A DNA stretch of 64,000 bases from Christensenella timonensis. GTDB taxonomy: Bacteria; Bacillota; Clostridia; Christensenellales; Christensenellaceae. Where the stretch lies: the NCBI RefSeq assembly GCF_900087015.1, contig NZ_FLKP01000002.1, positions 1,736,001 to 1,800,000 on the forward strand, given 5' to 3'. The notes under the pieces were generated by a model. That model was not told the DNA's origin, did not search any database, and worked only from the letters and a program-made list of their open reading frames with translations. Below, piece after piece: positions 34,432-44,321 of this stretch. A program made the translations under genes and the position numbers. Position 1 is the first letter of the stretch. Every line of letters starts with the position of its first letter.

Positions 34432-35643
34432 ATGATTAAAGTATTATTGAGCGGCGTTAACGGCCGCCTTGGGCAAACGCTCGTATCGTATATTGGCCAG
34501 ACGGAGGACATGGTCGTTGTCGCAGGCGTTGACAAAATGCCGCGTGTACACGAAAATCCCTTCCCCGTTTATGAGGATTTTACGCATGTCATCGAATCGG
34601 TTGACGTGATCATCGACTTTTCGCGCCCGGACGCCTTAAGCGGCCTGCTTACGTTTGCACAGGAAAAAAATGCCGCCTGCGTTCTGGCCACGACAGGCTA
34701 CAGTGCCAACGATAAAATGATGATCGTCAAATACGCGGGACATATCCCCGTGTTCTTTTCCGCGAATATGTCGCTGGGGGTCAACCTCCAGATGGAGCTC
34801 GCAAAAAAAGCGGCGGAATTCCTGGGGAATGATTTTGATATCGAGATCGTCGAAAAGCACCACAACCAAAAGGTCGATGCGCCCAGCGGTACCGCTCTCG
34901 CGATCGCGGATTACATCAATACCGCTTTTATGAATACGAAGGAATACATCTATGGCCGCACGCCGAAGGTGCGTGCGAAACGCGAGCAAAAAGAAATCGG
35001 CATCCATGCGGTGCGCGGCGGTACGATCGTCGGCCAGCACGACGTGCTGTTCATCGGCAACGACGAGATCATCGAGGTGCACCACACCGCCCTTTCCCGG
35101 AATATATTTGCGGAAGGCGCGATCCGTGCCGCAAAATTCCTTTCGGGCAAGCCTGCGGGTCTTTATTCGATGTTTGATATCATATCCGAAGTCGGCGCGA
35201 CCATGAGTTTGTATACAGAAGAAAACACCGCTGTTTTGTGCGTAAACTGTACGCCTGGTTCCCCTTCTTCATTGTCCGCCATTTTTGACGCACTTTCCAA
35301 AGGGAATGTCGAAATTGACCTTGTCCAGCAGTGTTTCCTTACGGACGATACCCTGGCGCTTTCCTTCTGTGTGGCCGCGGAAGAGTTGCAGCGTGCGCTT
35401 TCCATCCTCAAGACTTTAAAGGACGTCAAGGCAAACGCGGAGCATGGCCTGACAAAGTTCACGCTGGAAGGCCGCAGTATGCTTACACATTCCAATGTAA
35501 CCGCCAAGCTCTTTAAGGCCCTGTCGTCAGAGCAGATCAAGACCTATCTCTTCTCTGCTTCCGCTACGAAAATTTCTTTCTGTATCGGCAAGGATGATAC
35601 GACAAAGGCTGTAAAAGCTATTACAGAAGCTTTCAAACTATAA
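34432..35643 (+). CDS. dapB: 4-hydroxy-tetrahydrodipicolinate reductase fused to two C-terminal ACT-like domains
   Basis: Residues 1-252 are a complete DapB: NAD(P) loop LLSGVNGRLGQTL, FSANMSLGVN, and the catalytic EKHHNQKVDAPSGTAL (His143, His144, Lys147). The C-terminal SGKPAGLYSMFDII is where ordinary DapB ends. A further 150 residues follow, with two ACT-like units (about 262-335 and 337-402) that resemble the regulatory end of aspartokinase. One has SALSAIFDAL-like spacing, the other HSNVTAKLFKALSSEQI. There is no frameshift and no kinase domain. The tail could bind an amino acid and tune DapB. Confidence 0.9.
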   Translation: MIKVLLSGVNGRLGQTLVSYIGQTEDMVVVAGVDKMPRVHENPFPVYEDFTHVIESVDVIIDFSRPDALSGLLTFAQEKNAACVLATTGYSANDKMMIVKYAGHIPVFFSANMSLGVNLQMELAKKAAEFLGNDFDIEIVEKHHNQKVDAPSGTALAIADYINTAFMNTKEYIYGRTPKVRAKREQKEIGIHAVRGGTIVGQHDVLFIGNDEIIEVHHTALSRNIFAEGAIRAAKFLSGKPAGLYSMFDIISEVGATMSLYTEENTAVLCVNCTPGSPSSLSAIFDALSKGNVEIDLVQQCFLTDDTLALSFCVAAEELQRALSILKTLKDVKANAEHGLTKFTLEGRSMLTHSNVTAKLFKALSSEQIKTYLFSASATKISFCIGKDDTTKAVKAITEAFKL

Positions 35644-35659
35644 ATACGAGGTATTCCCA

Positions 35660-37036
35660 TTGAAAAAATACGATGTTATTATCATCGGTGGCGGGATCAG
35701 CGGGATCATGTCCGCATATCGGCTCACCGAAAAAAATCCTGCCCTCAAAGTGGCCCTGCTGGAAAAAGGCCACACGATTTCCAAACGTATCTGCCCGATC
35801 ATCAAAAAAACGGCGGATCACTGCATCAAGTGCGCTTCCTGCGCTATCATGGAAGGCATGGCGGGTGCCGGCGCCTTTTCCGATGGCAAATATGTCATTT
35901 CCACAGAATACGGCGGCTGGCTTACTGACTTTTTGGAGCCTGAAACAGTCATTGATTATATCGAGCAGGCGGATCAGCTCCTCGTTTCGTTTGGGGCGAC
36001 AACCGAGCGTTTCATGCCCAACAACGATTTGAAATCCGAATGCTTGAAGTACGACCTTCACATGTCCCAGGCACAGCTAAAGCACCTGGGTACGGATGAA
36101 AACTTTGATACGATGCGCAAAATGATCGAGCATATCGCAAAAAGGTGCGATATTTACACAGATACGAAGGTAACCGATGTCGATGCATCCTCGCATACCG
36201 TATATGCGCAGTCCAAAAAGGAATCCCTTGAATTCCAGGCGAAGGATATCATTTTTGCCGTAGGGCGTGTAGGCAGCCAATTTTTTGCCGCCTGGTGCAA
36301 AAAGAACAAGGTCGGGCTGACGAATAACCAGGTGGATATCGGCGTGCGTGTAGAGCTCCCCTCCAGCGTCTGGGAACACTTTTCCCGCCACATTTACGAA
36401 CCTAAGATCTGGTTCCGCAGCAAAGCATACGGCGATACGACGCGAATGTTCTGCTTCAATGAAAAAGGCAGCGTCGTCACTGAAAACACCAACGGCGTGC
36501 TCACGGTCAACGGGCATTCCTACCGTGATAAATCGCGGAAAACCAACAATTCCAACTTTGCGCTCCTGACGACGATCCGTTTTACCGAGCCGTTTAAGGA
36601 GCCCATTGAATATGCCCGCCACGTCGCGAGCCTTGCAAACCTGATCAGCGGCGACAGTGTACTGGTACAGCGCTTCGGCGACCTGCTCGCCGGGCGCAGG
36701 ACAGATGCAAAACGCCTTGCCCAGTCGACGACACGTCCCACACTGAAAGCGGTGCCGGGCGACTTGAGCCTTTGCCTGCCCAAACGCCAGCTCGATAATA
36801 TCATCGAAACGCTTTATGCACTCGATAAGGTGGCCCCCGGAACAGCCAATTACGATACGCTGCTGTATGGGATCGAGTGCAAATATTATTCTGCACGGCC
36901 ATACGCCAAGGATTTTGAACTGGATGGTTTCGACAGGATCTATGCGACCGGCGACGGCGCGGGTTTTACCCGTTCCCTTTCACAGGCTGCCGCAAACGGC
37001 CTGTATGTCGCCGATAAGATCCTGGGACGTTCCTGA
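35660..37036 (+). CDS. FAD-dependent dehydrogenase of the COG2509 type
   Basis: The 458-residue flavoprotein begins with a dinucleotide-binding motif (VIIIGGGISGIMSAYRL). It carries a Cys cluster (KTADHCIKCASCAIMEGMAG) and the C-terminal ATGDGAGFTRSLSQAAANGLYVAD loop. It matches uncharacterised dehydrogenases related to aminoacetone oxidase-like flavoproteins. The start is a TTG at 35660 with GAGGT 8 bases ahead. It is the last gene after dapB, 16 bases on, and shares the riboswitch transcript; a metabolic link to lysine is not established. Confidence 0.78.
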   Translation: MKKYDVIIIGGGISGIMSAYRLTEKNPALKVALLEKGHTISKRICPIIKKTADHCIKCASCAIMEGMAGAGAFSDGKYVISTEYGGWLTDFLEPETVIDYIEQADQLLVSFGATTERFMPNNDLKSECLKYDLHMSQAQLKHLGTDENFDTMRKMIEHIAKRCDIYTDTKVTDVDASSHTVYAQSKKESLEFQAKDIIFAVGRVGSQFFAAWCKKNKVGLTNNQVDIGVRVELPSSVWEHFSRHIYEPKIWFRSKAYGDTTRMFCFNEKGSVVTENTNGVLTVNGHSYRDKSRKTNNSNFALLTTIRFTEPFKEPIEYARHVASLANLISGDSVLVQRFGDLLAGRRTDAKRLAQSTTRPTLKAVPGDLSLCLPKRQLDNIIETLYALDKVAPGTANYDTLLYGIECKYYSARPYAKDFELDGFDRIYATGDGAGFTRSLSQAAANGLYVADKILGRS

Positions 37037-37050
37037 TTTTACAAAAAGCA

Positions 37051-37078
37051 AAAAGCGCCTGCTTTTGCAGGCGCTTTT
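37051..37078. terminator. Bidirectional terminator between the lysine and purine operons
   Basis: Perfect 12-bp arms AAAAGCGCCTGC (37051-37062) and GCAGGCGCTTTT (37067-37078) sit between the convergent stops at 37036 and 37087. Confidence 0.9.
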
Positions 37079-37086
37079 CATTTCCT

Positions 37087-38343
37087 TTACTTAATACCGA
37101 TATCCGTTCTGTATTGCGCGTCTTCAAAGTTGATTGTTTCGATGTTGGCATATGCCTTCTTCCGTGCATCCGCGATGTCTTTTCCTGTCGCCGTTACGCC
37201 CAGCACGCGGCCGCCGTTGGTGTAGCATTTGCCGCCTTCTTTCCTTGTCCCCGCATGGAAAACGACAACCCCGTCCTCTATACTGTCCAGCCCCTCGATC
37301 AGTTTCCCGTTTTCATATTTTTGCGGGTATCCGCCAGAGGCCATGACCACGCAGACCGCGCTTCCGTCTTTCCAGTCAAGGGTCATCCGGTCGAGGGTAC
37401 CGTCGATCACCGCGTCAATCACCTCGAGAAGATCCGAATTCAGCAGCATGAACACAGACTGTGTTTCCGGGTCGCCCAGCCGCGCGTTATATTCCAGCAC
37501 CTTGACACCGTCCGGCGTGAGCATCAGCCCAAAGAAGATAACGCCCTTAAATATGCGGCCCTCGGCGTTTAAAGCCTGTACCGTTTTTTCAAATATTTCC
37601 TTTTGGGCATATTCCTGCATTTCCTTTGTGAACTTCAGCGTCGGCGCAAAGGTACCCATGCCGCCGGTGTTCAGCCCTTCATCGTTATCGTACGCACGTT
37701 TATGATCCTGCGCCGGCAGCATCGGCACGATCGTTTTGCCATCGCAAAACGTCAGTACCGAGACTTCCGGGCCTGTCATAAACTCCTCGATCACGACACG
37801 CGCCCCCGCATTGCCGAATTTTTTATCCAGCATGATATCACTGACCGCCTGTTTTGCCTGTTCAAAATCTTCACAGATCAGTACGCCCTTCCCCAGTGCT
37901 AGGCCGTCCGCTTTGACCACGATCGGGTATTTCGCCGTTTTCAAATAACCGATCGCCTGGTCGGCTTCGTCAAACACCTCGAATTCCGCGGTCGGGATGC
38001 CATATTTTTTCATCAGCCATTTGGAGTAAGATTTTGACCATTCGATCTCCGCCGCCGCCTTTGTCGGCCCAAATGTGCGGATTCCAGCCTCCTGCAGCGC
38101 GTCGACCATGCCGAGCGCAAGCGGGTCGTCCGGTGCGACAAACACCATGTCCATACCGTTTTGCTTTGCCCAGTCGACAATCCCCTCTACGTCGTCCGCT
38201 TTGATAGGCACATTTTCCGCAAGCTGTGCCGTTCCGCCGTTTCCCGGCGCGCAGAAAAGCTCCACTTCCCGGCTCCCCTGCTTCAACTTCCATAAAATCG
38301 CGTGTTCACGGCCGCCGCCGCCTACTACCAATATCTTATACAT
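37087..38343 (-). CDS. purD: Phosphoribosylamine-glycine ligase (GAR synthetase)
   Basis: The 418-residue ATP-grasp enzyme joins glycine to phosphoribosylamine. Signatures are the start KILVVGGGGREHAI and the ATP-grasp segments KADGLALGKGV, VVIEEFMTGPEVSVL, and EYNARLGDPETQ. I use the ATG at 38343, 17 bases after purH. It is the last gene of the purine operon and ends at the shared terminator. Confidence 0.95.
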   Translation of the reverse strand: MYKILVVGGGGREHAILWKLKQGSREVELFCAPGNGGTAQLAENVPIKADDVEGIVDWAKQNGMDMVFVAPDDPLALGMVDALQEAGIRTFGPTKAAAEIEWSKSYSKWLMKKYGIPTAEFEVFDEADQAIGYLKTAKYPIVVKADGLALGKGVLICEDFEQAKQAVSDIMLDKKFGNAGARVVIEEFMTGPEVSVLTFCDGKTIVPMLPAQDHKRAYDNDEGLNTGGMGTFAPTLKFTKEMQEYAQKEIFEKTVQALNAEGRIFKGVIFFGLMLTPDGVKVLEYNARLGDPETQSVFMLLNSDLLEVIDAVIDGTLDRMTLDWKDGSAVCVVMASGGYPQKYENGKLIEGLDSIEDGVVVFHAGTRKEGGKCYTNGGRVLGVTATGKDIADARKKAYANIETINFEDAQYRTDIGIK

Positions 38344-38360
38344 GACCGTTATCCTACCCT

Positions 38361-39902
38361 CTAGTGTCTGAAATGGCGAATGCCCGTAAATACCATCGCG
38401 ATTCCGTTCTCGTCGCATTTTTTGATGGAATCCTCATCGCGGATCGAACCGCCCGGCTGGATGATCGCCGTAATGCCAGCCTGCGCCGCCACTTCCACGC
38501 AGTCGTCAAAGGGGAAGAAAGCGTCGGATGCCAAAACCGCACCCCTGACGTCCTCGCCGCTTCTTTCGATCGCCATCTCCGCCGCCCATATGCGGTTAGT
38601 CTGTCCCGGGCCTATCCCCAGCGTTCCCATACCTTTTGCGACCGCGATACCGTTGGACTTCACATATTTAACGACCTTGAATGCGAATTCCAGGTTTTCC
38701 AGCTCCTCGTCCGTGGGCTGGCGCTTCGTAACGACTTTGAAATCCCCGTCGAACATCTTGTCGTTGAGTCCTTGTACCAGAAGTCCTCCGAGCACCTTTT
38801 TGGTGTCCAGCCCATCTTTGGGCAGCGGCGCGGATATCTCCGGCAGGCGCAGAACGCGCAGGTTCTTTTTCTGGCAAAGGATATCCAGCGCCTCCTTCGT
38901 ATAGGATGGCGCAATGACGATCTCCAAGAATATCTTGCTCATCTGGCTCGCCGTTTTTTCGTCGATCTCGCGGTTGCAGGCCACGATCCCGCCAAAAATA
39001 GAAACAGGGTCACATTCATATGCCTTCATATAAGCGTCATAAAGCGTTTCCGCGCTCCCGACGCCGCATGGGTTCGCGTGCTTTACCCCCACTACGGTCG
39101 GCTCTGTAAACTCACGCAGGCAGTCGAGGGCGCCCGCCGCATCGCTGATATTATTGAAGGATAATTCTTTGCCGTTCAATTGCTCTGCATTGGCCAGGCT
39201 TCCTGCCACATGCAGCGGCTCCTTGTAAAACGCGGCCTTCTGGTGCGGATTTTCGCCATAGCGCATCTCCTGCTGTTTTTCATAGGTAAGCGTAAGCTTT
39301 TCAGGCAGCGTTTCCACATCCATCTGTTTCCTCAAATACTGTGCGATCAGCGCATCGTACGCCGCGGTGTTCTCAAACACTTTTGCACTTAAATAAAATT
39401 TAGTGTCCCGCGATACGCTGCCGTCCGCTTTCAGTTCATCCAATACTTTCTGGTAATCGGAAGCGTCCACGACGACCGCAACATCCTGCCAGTTTTTTGC
39501 AGCGGCGCGCAGCATCGTCGGCCCGCCGATATCGATATTCTCGATCGCATCTTCCAGCGTCACATCCGCTTGGGAAATCGTCTGCTTGAAAGGATAGAGG
39601 TTCACCGCGACCACATCAATCGTTTCCACGCCCAACTCTTTTAGCTGCTTCATATGCTCTTCGTTTCCACGCATCGCCAATATCCCTGCGTGGATCTTCG
39701 GGTGCAGCGTCTTTACCCTGCCGTCCAGGCACTCAGGAAAGCCCGTGATCTCCGAAACATTGGTCACCGCAAGGCCTGCGTTTTCCAGTTCCCTTTGTGT
39801 ACCGCCCGTCGAAAGGATTTCAAAGCCCAGGCCAATCAAGCCTTTTGCAAAATCAACGACACCGGTTTTGTCAAATACGCTCAAAAATGCTCTTTTCGCC
39901 AT
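38361..39902 (-). CDS. purH: Bifunctional AICAR transformylase / IMP cyclohydrolase
   Basis: The 513 residues combine an N-terminal MGS-like IMP cyclohydrolase ([29 protein letters not shown]) and a C-terminal AICAR formyltransferase. The latter carries [26 protein letters not shown], and [11 protein letters not shown]. Together they make the last two steps to IMP. GGAGG lies 8 bases before the ATG at 39902. It lies 16 bases downstream of purN. Confidence 0.95.
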   Translation of the reverse strand: MAKRAFLSVFDKTGVVDFAKGLIGLGFEILSTGGTQRELENAGLAVTNVSEITGFPECLDGRVKTLHPKIHAGILAMRGNEEHMKQLKELGVETIDVVAVNLYPFKQTISQADVTLEDAIENIDIGGPTMLRAAAKNWQDVAVVVDASDYQKVLDELKADGSVSRDTKFYLSAKVFENTAAYDALIAQYLRKQMDVETLPEKLTLTYEKQQEMRYGENPHQKAAFYKEPLHVAGSLANAEQLNGKELSFNNISDAAGALDCLREFTEPTVVGVKHANPCGVGSAETLYDAYMKAYECDPVSIFGGIVACNREIDEKTASQMSKIFLEIVIAPSYTKEALDILCQKKNLRVLRLPEISAPLPKDGLDTKKVLGGLLVQGLNDKMFDGDFKVVTKRQPTDEELENLEFAFKVVKYVKSNGIAVAKGMGTLGIGPGQTNRIWAAEMAIERSGEDVRGAVLASDAFFPFDDCVEVAAQAGITAIIQPGGSIRDEDSIKKCDENGIAMVFTGIRHFRH

Positions 39903-39918
39903 TTTATTCTCCTCCAAA

Positions 39919-40539
39919 CTATTTTAAAATTTTAACGATCCTGCCTTCTGTTTCCAGCTTCCCCTCCGCCATCAAAGCGACTGCCTGCGGAAGGATCTTA
40001 TGCTCGGTCTCAAGTACGCGCGCAGCCAGGTCCTGCGGCGTATCCCCTTCGCTTACCGGGACGACGGCCTGCATGATGATCGGGCCGGTGTCGGCCTGTC
40101 CGTCGATAAAGTGTACCGTAGCGCCGGAAAACTTTACGCCATATGCGATCGCCGCTTCGTGTACCTTGCTCCCATACATCCCCATCCCGCAAAAGCTTGG
40201 AATGAGCGAGGGATGGACATTGATGATCTTATTGGGATAAGCGGCCAGCGTCTTTTCTCCTATGATGCTCAAATACCCCGCCAGCACAACGAAGTCCGCT
40301 CCAAATTCCTGTAAGGTCTTTAAAATTGCTTCGTCAAACCGCTCCATGCTGTCAAAAGACTTTTTTTGTACGACCGCTACCGGTATCCCTGCGTCCTGCG
40401 CACGCGTGATCGCGTAGATACCCGGCTTCCCCGCGATCAGGCAGCATATCTCCGCGGATATCTGCCCGGCTTCTACCGCGTCGATCAACGACTGGAAATC
40501 CGTACCGCCGCCCGACGCCATGACAGCGAACTTTAACAT
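39919..40539 (-). CDS. purN: Phosphoribosylglycinamide formyltransferase
   Basis: The 206-residue enzyme uses 10-formyl-THF to formylate GAR. Motifs are [17 protein letters not shown] near the start, the catalytic [14 protein letters not shown] and [13 protein letters not shown]. It overlaps purM by 7 bases. Formate-dependent PurT was not seen, so this is probably the folate route. Confidence 0.95.
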   Translation of the reverse strand: MLKFAVMASGGGTDFQSLIDAVEAGQISAEICCLIAGKPGIYAITRAQDAGIPVAVVQKKSFDSMERFDEAILKTLQEFGADFVVLAGYLSIIGEKTLAAYPNKIINVHPSLIPSFCGMGMYGSKVHEAAIAYGVKFSGATVHFIDGQADTGPIIMQAVVPVSEGDTPQDLAARVLETEHKILPQAVALMAEGKLETEGRIVKILK

Positions 40540-41546
40540 AGCTCGACGCCTCCGCTGCCCTCGGTGATCTCGCCGATCAGGTAGGCCCTTTCGCCGGATG
40601 CCTTTAACGCTTCCATCGTCTTTTCAGCCTGGTCGGCGCTTACCACTACGACCATGCCGACACCCATATTGAACGTATTGTATGCGTCCTTTTGTGAAAG
40701 CTGTGCATCCTGTATCAGTTTTTCAAACACATACGGCATGTCCCACGAGCCCAGCGTGATTTTCGCATCCACATTTTTCGGCAGGATGCGCGGGATGTTT
40801 TCATAAAAACCGCCGCCTGTGATGTGGGCGATCCCTTTTACATCCACTTGCCCAATCAGGTCAAGGATGGACTTTACATATATTCTCGTTGGGGTCAGCA
40901 GCATTTCCCCAAGCGACGTCCCCGTTTCTTCGATATGTATTTGGTTTAAGGTAGGATCCATTGCGTAAAGCTTACGGACAAGGGAAAATCCATTTGAATG
41001 GATACCCGTGGAACCAAGGCCGATCACCTTGTCGCCCGGCGTAATGCCAGAACCGTTGATGATAGCATCCTTGTTGACGATACCAACGCAAAAACCTGCC
41101 AGGTCATATTCCCCTTCCGGATAGAACCCGGGCATTTCCGCCGTTTCACCACCGATCAGTGCGCAGCCGGATTGCATACAGCCGTCCGCGATCCCTTTCA
41201 CGATATCAGCAGCTACGCCAGGCACCAGCGCCCCTGTAGCAATATAATCCAGGAAGAACAAAGGACGTGCGCCATGGCAAACGACGTCGTTTGCACACAT
41301 CGCTACACAGTCGATCCCTACCGTGTCGTTCTTCCCCGTAGCAAAAGCCGCCATCAGCTTCGTGCCTACGCCGTCCGTTCCGGATACGAGCACTTGACCG
41401 TTATTTAAATCATACATGCCTCCAAACGTACCCAAATCGGTGATCACATTTTCGTCAAACGTCTTTTTGACATGCTCTTTCATCAGCCTTACAGCTTCAT
41501 ATCCACGCTCAACGTCAACGCCGGCGTCTTTATATGTTACAGCCAT
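40533..41546 (-). CDS. purM: AIR synthetase
   Basis: The 337 residues contain [32 protein letters not shown] and the glycine-rich [18 protein letters not shown]. The enzyme closes the imidazole ring from FGAM using ATP. The start [18 protein letters not shown] is typical. It lies 26 bases after purF. PurL (the FGAM-producing step) is not in this operon and must be elsewhere. Confidence 0.95.
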   Translation of the reverse strand: MAVTYKDAGVDVERGYEAVRLMKEHVKKTFDENVITDLGTFGGMYDLNNGQVLVSGTDGVGTKLMAAFATGKNDTVGIDCVAMCANDVVCHGARPLFFLDYIATGALVPGVAADIVKGIADGCMQSGCALIGGETAEMPGFYPEGEYDLAGFCVGIVNKDAIINGSGITPGDKVIGLGSTGIHSNGFSLVRKLYAMDPTLNQIHIEETGTSLGEMLLTPTRIYVKSILDLIGQVDVKGIAHITGGGFYENIPRILPKNVDAKITLGSWDMPYVFEKLIQDAQLSQKDAYNTFNMGVGMVVVVSADQAEKTMEALKASGERAYLIGEITEGSGGVELC

Positions 41547-41572
41547 TCTTCTATCTCCTTCCAGTTACCGTC

Positions 41573-43030
41573 CTATTCTATACCGGACAGTTCAACCGCT
41601 TCCGTTTCTTCCAATGCTCTTTTCATATCAATGGGATAATGCCCGTCAAAGCATCCGGTACAAAAGTTGCATCCGGCTCCTTCCACTGTTTTCAGCAAAT
41701 CGCCGATCGACAAATAATGAAGCGTATCCGCGCCGATGATCCGGCGTATTTCTTCCACTGAGTTCTTTGACCCGATCAATTGATCGTGCGACGGCGTATC
41801 GATACCGAAGAAGCACGGGCAAATAACGGGCGGTGAACTGATAAGCATATGCACTTCCCGCGCGCCTGCCAGCCTCAGCATCTCCACGATCTTCCGGCTC
41901 GTCGTTCCGCGCACGATAGAATCGTCGATCAGGATCAGGCGCTTCCCATGAACATTCCGTTTCATAGCGTTCAGTTTCAGCTTGACGCCGCGTTCCCTAA
42001 GCGCCTGCGACGGCTGGATAAACGTCCTGCCTACGTATCGATTCTTTGATAAAGCCTTCGCATAGGGAATGCCTGATTCCGCCGCATAGCCGGACGCCGC
42101 CGGAGTTGCCGAATCCGGCACATCGCTGACAAGATCCGCATCGATCGGAAAAGCCTGCGCCAGCCGCGTTCCCATATTTTCACGCGAACGGTATACGCTG
42201 ATACCGTCGATGTCCGAATCAGGGCGGGCAAAATATACGTATTCAAAAACGCAAAGGGCCGTTTCCATCGATGACTGCGCCTGATAGGATTTCAGGCCGT
42301 CCTTGTTGACCACGATGATCTCTCCCGGGCGGACATCCCGCACAAACTCGGCATCTATAGCGTCAAAAGCGCACGACTCCGATGCCACGATGTAATTGTC
42401 GTCCAGCTTTCCAAGTGCCAACGGACGAATCCCAAGCGGATCACGCACAGCGACAAGCTCATCCTGCGTCATGATCATCAACGCGTAGGATCCCTTCACG
42501 ACCTTCATCATAGCAGATATCGCATTCAACAGGCCGCGTTTTGAGTATTTGGCGATCAGGTTGGCCATCACCTCCGTATCCAGAGATGTTTGGAAAACCG
42601 TCCCCTCCTCCTCCATCTTTTCCCGCAGCGTGGTACTGTTGATCAGGTTCCCGTTATGCGCCAGGGAAAGCTTGCCGCCGCGGTAGGATATCACCAGCGG
42701 TTGTGCGTTCTCGCCTTTGCTTTCGCCCGTCGTAGAATAACGAACGTGCCCAATGGCGATATGGCCGCCCAGCAGCTTGTCCAGATTGTCCTTAAAAACT
42801 TCTGAGCAAAGGCCCATACCTTTATGCTGCTTCACGCACTTTCCATCCGTTACCGCAATACCGGCGCTCTCCTGCCCCCTGTGCTGCAGGGCATAAAGCC
42901 CCAGATAGGCCGCTTCCGCCGGATCGTAATGGCGATCGTTCATAAAGATACCGAACACACCACATTCCTCCGGCATAATGTCGTCCGCAGGCTTCCAACG
43001 TTCATATTGCGCGTTTGGTGCAAGAAGCAT
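41573..43030 (-). CDS. purF: Amidophosphoribosyltransferase
   Basis: The 485-residue enzyme commits PRPP to purines. Cys23 in PEECGVFGIF should become the N-terminal nucleophile after removal of a 22-residue propeptide, longer than the 11 residues of Bacillus PurF. The glutaminase domain has GHVRYSTTG and SLAHNGNL. The PRPP site LILIDDSIVRGTTS lies near residue 360. C-terminal Cys residues (VICPCFFG and CNFCTGCFDG) fit the oxygen-sensitive 4Fe-4S form of Bacillus-type PurF. Confidence 0.95.
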   Translation of the reverse strand: MLLAPNAQYERWKPADDIMPEECGVFGIFMNDRHYDPAEAAYLGLYALQHRGQESAGIAVTDGKCVKQHKGMGLCSEVFKDNLDKLLGGHIAIGHVRYSTTGESKGENAQPLVISYRGGKLSLAHNGNLINSTTLREKMEEEGTVFQTSLDTEVMANLIAKYSKRGLLNAISAMMKVVKGSYALMIMTQDELVAVRDPLGIRPLALGKLDDNYIVASESCAFDAIDAEFVRDVRPGEIIVVNKDGLKSYQAQSSMETALCVFEYVYFARPDSDIDGISVYRSRENMGTRLAQAFPIDADLVSDVPDSATPAASGYAAESGIPYAKALSKNRYVGRTFIQPSQALRERGVKLKLNAMKRNVHGKRLILIDDSIVRGTTSRKIVEMLRLAGAREVHMLISSPPVICPCFFGIDTPSHDQLIGSKNSVEEIRRIIGADTLHYLSIGDLLKTVEGAGCNFCTGCFDGHYPIDMKRALEETEAVELSGIE

Positions 43031-43033
43031 ACT

Positions 43034-43741
43034 TTATTCTCCCATCAGGCGATGCAGTATCTCCTGGTACGCATCCTCGACGTTCCCAAGATCCTGGCGG
43101 AAACGGTCTTTATCCAGCTTTTCGCCTGTTTTGGAATCCCAAAAGCGGCAGGTATCCGGTGAGATTTCATCTGCCAGGATAATGTCGCCTTTGAAACGGC
43201 CATATTCCAGTTTGAAGTCGATGAGCTCGATTCCGAACTGTTTTAAGTATTCCGTCATGATATCATTGACTTTGAAGGAATATTCCGCTATCTTTGCCAT
43301 TTCCTCCGGCGTCGCCAAGTCCATCGCGTAGATGTGGTAATCGTTGATCATCGGGTCGCCGAGGTCGTCGTCCTTATAGCTGTATTCCAGTACCGTGGAT
43401 TTCAGCTTTGTCCCTTCCGGGATGCCTAACCTTTTGGAAATGCTGCCGGCGGCGATGTTCCTGACAATGACTTCGACCGGGACGATAGAAACGCTTTTTA
43501 CAACCGTTTCACGGTCGGAAAGCTCCTCTACAAAATGTGTCGGGATCCCCTGTTTTTCAAGCATCTTGAACATATGGTTCGAGACTTTGTTGTTCACAAC
43601 GCCTTTTCCTACGATCGTACCCTTTTTCAATCCGTTAAAGGCCGTAGCATCGTCTTTATAATCAACGATCACATAATCCGGATCGTCTGTCTTGAAAACC
43701 TTTTTTGCCTTTCCTTCGTATAACTGTTCTGTTTTTTTCAT
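43034..43741 (-). CDS. purC: SAICAR synthetase
   Basis: The 235 residues begin [14 protein letters not shown] and contain the ATP and substrate motifs [28 protein letters not shown] and DFKLEYGR. The enzyme joins CAIR and aspartate. I use the ATG at 43741, with GGAGGAG 8 bases ahead and the purE stop one base away. It lies 3 bases before purF. Confidence 0.95.
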   Translation of the reverse strand: MKKTEQLYEGKAKKVFKTDDPDYVIVDYKDDATAFNGLKKGTIVGKGVVNNKVSNHMFKMLEKQGIPTHFVEELSDRETVVKSVSIVPVEVIVRNIAAGSISKRLGIPEGTKLKSTVLEYSYKDDDLGDPMINDYHIYAMDLATPEEMAKIAEYSFKVNDIMTEYLKQFGIELIDFKLEYGRFKGDIILADEISPDTCRFWDSKTGEKLDKDRFRQDLGNVEDAYQEILHRLMGE

Positions 43742-43742
43742 C

Positions 43743-44228
43743 TTATAGCTCCTCCTTGAGTTCAGCGTCCGCAGCCACAACCTTGAGCTGCATGTCTTCT
43801 TTAAATTTATATAATAAATCGCTTAAAGTATCATATTTCAATGCGAGAATCTGCACTGCCAGTAAAGCGGCGTTTTTACCGCCATTGATGGCTACGGTAG
43901 CCACCGGGATCCCCTCGGGCATCTGCACGGTAGAAAGCAGGGAATCCAGCCCGTCCATCGTAGAGGACTTGATCGGCAATCCAATCACGGGGAGAATACT
44001 GTGTCCGGCGATAACACCGGCCAGATGGGCAGCCTTTCCGGCTGCGGCAATGATTACTTCAACACTATTGTCCTTTGCATTTTTCGCAAAATCCGCCGCC
44101 AGTTCGGGCGTACGGTGCGCAGACATCACATGCGCTTCCACCTCAATACCGAAATCCTTCAACGTATCGATCGTCGGCTTCAATACCGGCAGGTCGCTTT
44201 TGGAACCCATAATCACTGCAACTTTCAT
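43743..44228 (-). CDS. purE: 5-(carboxyamino)imidazole ribonucleotide mutase / AIR carboxylase
   Basis: The 161-residue enzyme has the signature [11 protein letters not shown] and SAHRTPE. The segment [15 protein letters not shown] resembles class I PurE (GGAAHLPG) although a Lys replaces a Gly. Class I normally needs PurK, which is not present in this operon. So either purK lies elsewhere or this PurE uses CO2 directly as class II does. It is the first pur gene after the permease, 93 bases on, with a strong hairpin in between. Confidence 0.93.
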   Translation of the reverse strand: MKVAVIMGSKSDLPVLKPTIDTLKDFGIEVEAHVMSAHRTPELAADFAKNAKDNSVEVIIAAAGKAAHLAGVIAGHSILPVIGLPIKSSTMDGLDSLLSTVQMPEGIPVATVAINGGKNAALLAVQILALKYDTLSDLLYKFKEDMQLKVVAADAELKEEL

Positions 44229-44276
44229 TTTTGTCTCTCCTTTAAATTCAGAACTTGATCAATAGCTGTGGAAGGA

Positions 44277-44301
44277 TTGAGCCGGCATATAGCCGGCTCA
44301 A
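44277..44301 (-). repeat. Perfect hairpin between azgA and purE
   Basis: Perfect 10-bp arms TTGAGCCGGC (44277-44286) and GCCGGCTCAA (44292-44301) enclose a 5-base loop. No clean T tract follows on the minus strand, so it may be a weak terminator or an RNA-processing point. Confidence 0.65.
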
Positions 44302-44321
44302 CTCTCCACTTACATATTCTT

